This document shows, piece after piece, positions 6,104-6,558 of a stretch of 6,558 nt of DNA. The stretch is from Bacteroidota bacterium. Its GTDB lineage: Bacteria; Bacteroidota; Bacteroidia; Bacteroidales; Prolixibacteraceae. Position numbers and translations under genes: made by a program. Each line of letters opens with the position of its first letter. Positions within the stretch are counted from its first letter, which is position 1. The stretch lies in contig JAUYEQ010000376.1 of assembly GCA_030691295.1 (NCBI GenBank), positions 1-6,558 on the forward strand, in the 5' to 3' direction. The notes below the pieces were generated by a model. It was not told the DNA's origin. It did not search any database and worked only from the letters and a program-made list of their open reading frames with translations.

Positions 6104-6135
6104 TGCTCAAAGATTTGTTTTGTTATTTTTGAGCG
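6104..6135 (+). terminator. Hairpin downstream of the regulator gene, without U-tract
   Basis: An 11-bp stem (TGCTCAAAGAT with ATTTTTGAGCG, including two G:T pairs) closes a 10-base T-rich loop. It lies about 115 bases after the regulator stop and could end or stabilise that transcript. No T-run follows on either strand, so intrinsic termination is doubtful. The 3' arm also contains a -7 promoter match, which may be the real reason for its sequence. Confidence 0.35.
6124..6131 (+). promoter_or_regulatory. Probable -7 promoter element for tRNA-Gly
   Basis: TATTTTTG matches TAnnTTTG exactly and lies 40 nt before the tRNA, giving a short leader of about 30-35 nt. A good -33 TTTG at the usual spacing is missing. 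This is the only full consensus match in the gap between the regulator and the tRNA. Confidence 0.45.
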
Positions 6136-6143
6136 ATCAAAAA

Positions 6144-6164
6144 ATCATCAATCATCAATCATCA
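6144..6164 (+). repeat. Three exact tandem copies of ATCATCA
   Basis: Three identical 7-bp units directly abut each other just upstream of the tRNA, inside the presumed tRNA leader. Exact short tandem repeats like this can change copy number by slippage. Here that would alter only the leader or promoter spacing, so any effect is probably slight. Confidence 0.75.
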
Positions 6165-6171
6165 ATTATAA

Positions 6172-6243
6172 GCGGGAGTAGCTCAGTGGTAGAGCATCAG
6201 CTTCCCAAGCTGAGGGTCGCGAGTTCGAGCCTCGTTTCCCGCT
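6172..6243 (+). tRNA. tRNA-Gly, anticodon CCC
   Basis: A complete cloverleaf of 72 nt. The acceptor stem GCGGGAG pairs with TTCCCGC (one G:T at the inner end), the D-arm is AGCTCAGTGGTAGAGC, and the anticodon stem TCAGC/GCTGA encloses the loop TTCCCAA with anticodon CCC (reads GGG). The T-arm is GCGAG-TTCGAGC-CTCGT and the discriminator base is T, as usual for bacterial glycine tRNA. The 3' CCA is not encoded (CTTG follows), so it must be added by the CCA enzyme. It stands alone, with no second tRNA in the visible flank. Confidence 0.97.
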
Positions 6244-6254
6244 CTTGAAAATTA

Positions 6255-6285
6255 AGGACTTACAAATTTTACATTTGTGAGTCCT
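6255..6285. terminator. Strong hairpin, probable bidirectional terminator between tRNA-Gly and the azoreductase gene
   Basis: A 12-bp stem (AGGACTTACAAA with TTTGTGAGTCCT, one T:G pair) closes a 7-base loop TTTTACA. It lies 11 bases after the tRNA and 22 bases after the stop of the convergent minus-strand gene, where a shared terminator is expected. On the minus strand it is followed by TTAATTTTC, a short T-rich tail; on the plus strand the tail is poorer. Confidence 0.65.
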
Positions 6286-6307
6286 ATCCATTTGCACCAA
6301 AATTTAC

Positions 6308-6558
6308 TTATAGAACAATGCTGTCAATTGCCTTCCCCAAAGCCCCATCTTTAAATTCGGGTATGGCTGTTCCTTCCACTCTAAAGATACTTACATCAGT
6401 TATACCAATAAAACCAAGAATCGCTTTTAAATAAGGACCTGCAAAATCGTATGGTTGCATAACACCTTCAGAATAAATTCCTCCTGATGCAATTGCTATA
6501 TAGACCTTTTTCCCACTCACCAAACCTTCGTATCCCTTTTCACTCATATTGAAAGTTA
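6308..6558 (-). CDS. azoR: FMN-dependent NADH-azoreductase, C-terminal part (5' end outside window)
   Basis: The last 83 codons plus stop of a flavodoxin-like NAD(P)H oxidoreductase that uses FMN to reduce azo compounds and quinones in the cytoplasm. Visible features are the family block KGYEGLVSGKKVYIAIASGGIYSEG, where SGGIYS is the FMN-contacting loop, then PYLKAILGFIGITDV and the C-terminal AIDSIVL. The family is about 200 residues long, so roughly 120 N-terminal residues lie beyond the right edge. The reading frame continues upstream of the ATG at 6547 (TFN before it), and alignment with the family shows that this Met is internal and not the start. The gene converges on the tRNA with a shared hairpin between them. 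No functional link to the other genes is evident. Confidence 0.9.
   Translation of the reverse strand, partial: TFNMSEKGYEGLVSGKKVYIAIASGGIYSEGVMQPYDFAGPYLKAILGFIGITDVSIFRVEGTAIPEFKDGALGKAIDSIVL

Noticed and set aside
6144..6164. CRISPR-like repeat
   Set aside because: The units are 7 bp and abut directly, with no spacers and no cas genes nearby.
6236..6285. tRNA 3' end plus hairpin as an integration (att) site
   Set aside because: No second copy of the tRNA end, integrase or mobile gene is visible; the hairpin is better explained as a terminator between converging genes.

Overview
The window looks like a chromosomal segment from a member of the Bacteroidota, probably a Bacteroidales/Marinilabiliales-type marine or anaerobic lineage. 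Four things point there: the division-cluster order mraZ-rsmH-ftsL-like-ftsI with a Bacteroidota-style small FtsL-like protein; a glycerol acyltransferase and an OlsB/GlsB-like N-acyltransferase of the aminolipid type; scarce Shine-Dalgarno sequences; and promoter elements resembling the Bacteroidota -7 box TAnnTTTG. The lineage is inferred from protein families and signals, not from a database search.

Left half (1-3126, minus strand): the start of a division and cell-wall (dcw) operon read right to left. mraZ (2671-3126) is followed 2 nt later by rsmH with a GTG start (1763-2668), then a small FtsL-like membrane protein (1401-1766, ATGA overlap), then the division transpeptidase FtsI/PBP (1-1401, TAATG overlap), which runs off the left edge before its KTG motif. 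The genes are packed so tightly that they must be co-transcribed and are probably translationally coupled.

Centre (3127-3399): a 273-bp AT-rich region between divergent genes. Next to mraZ it carries four heptamers at an exact 10-bp period, which look like a MraZ operator. Further out are two perfect DnaA boxes plus one near-match. This is either a DnaA-responsive regulatory region or a candidate replication origin; the strand switch from minus to plus at this point fits either.

Right half (3400-5987, plus strand): a PlsC-like acyltransferase (GlsA/OlsA-like), an N-acyltransferase (GlsB/OlsB-like), and, 8 nt behind it, a Nudix-like protein with a destroyed catalytic box and a C-terminal winged helix, that is, a transcriptional regulator of the NrtR/AraR type. 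The two acyltransferases together could make an acyloxyacyl amino-acid lipid (glycine or ornithine type). A 21-bp palindrome just in front of the second gene is a plausible operator for the regulator.

Right end (5988-6558): a non-coding stretch with two different heptamer repeats, a tRNA-Gly(CCC), a strong hairpin that can serve as a bidirectional terminator, and the C-terminal end of an FMN-dependent NADH-azoreductase on the minus strand.
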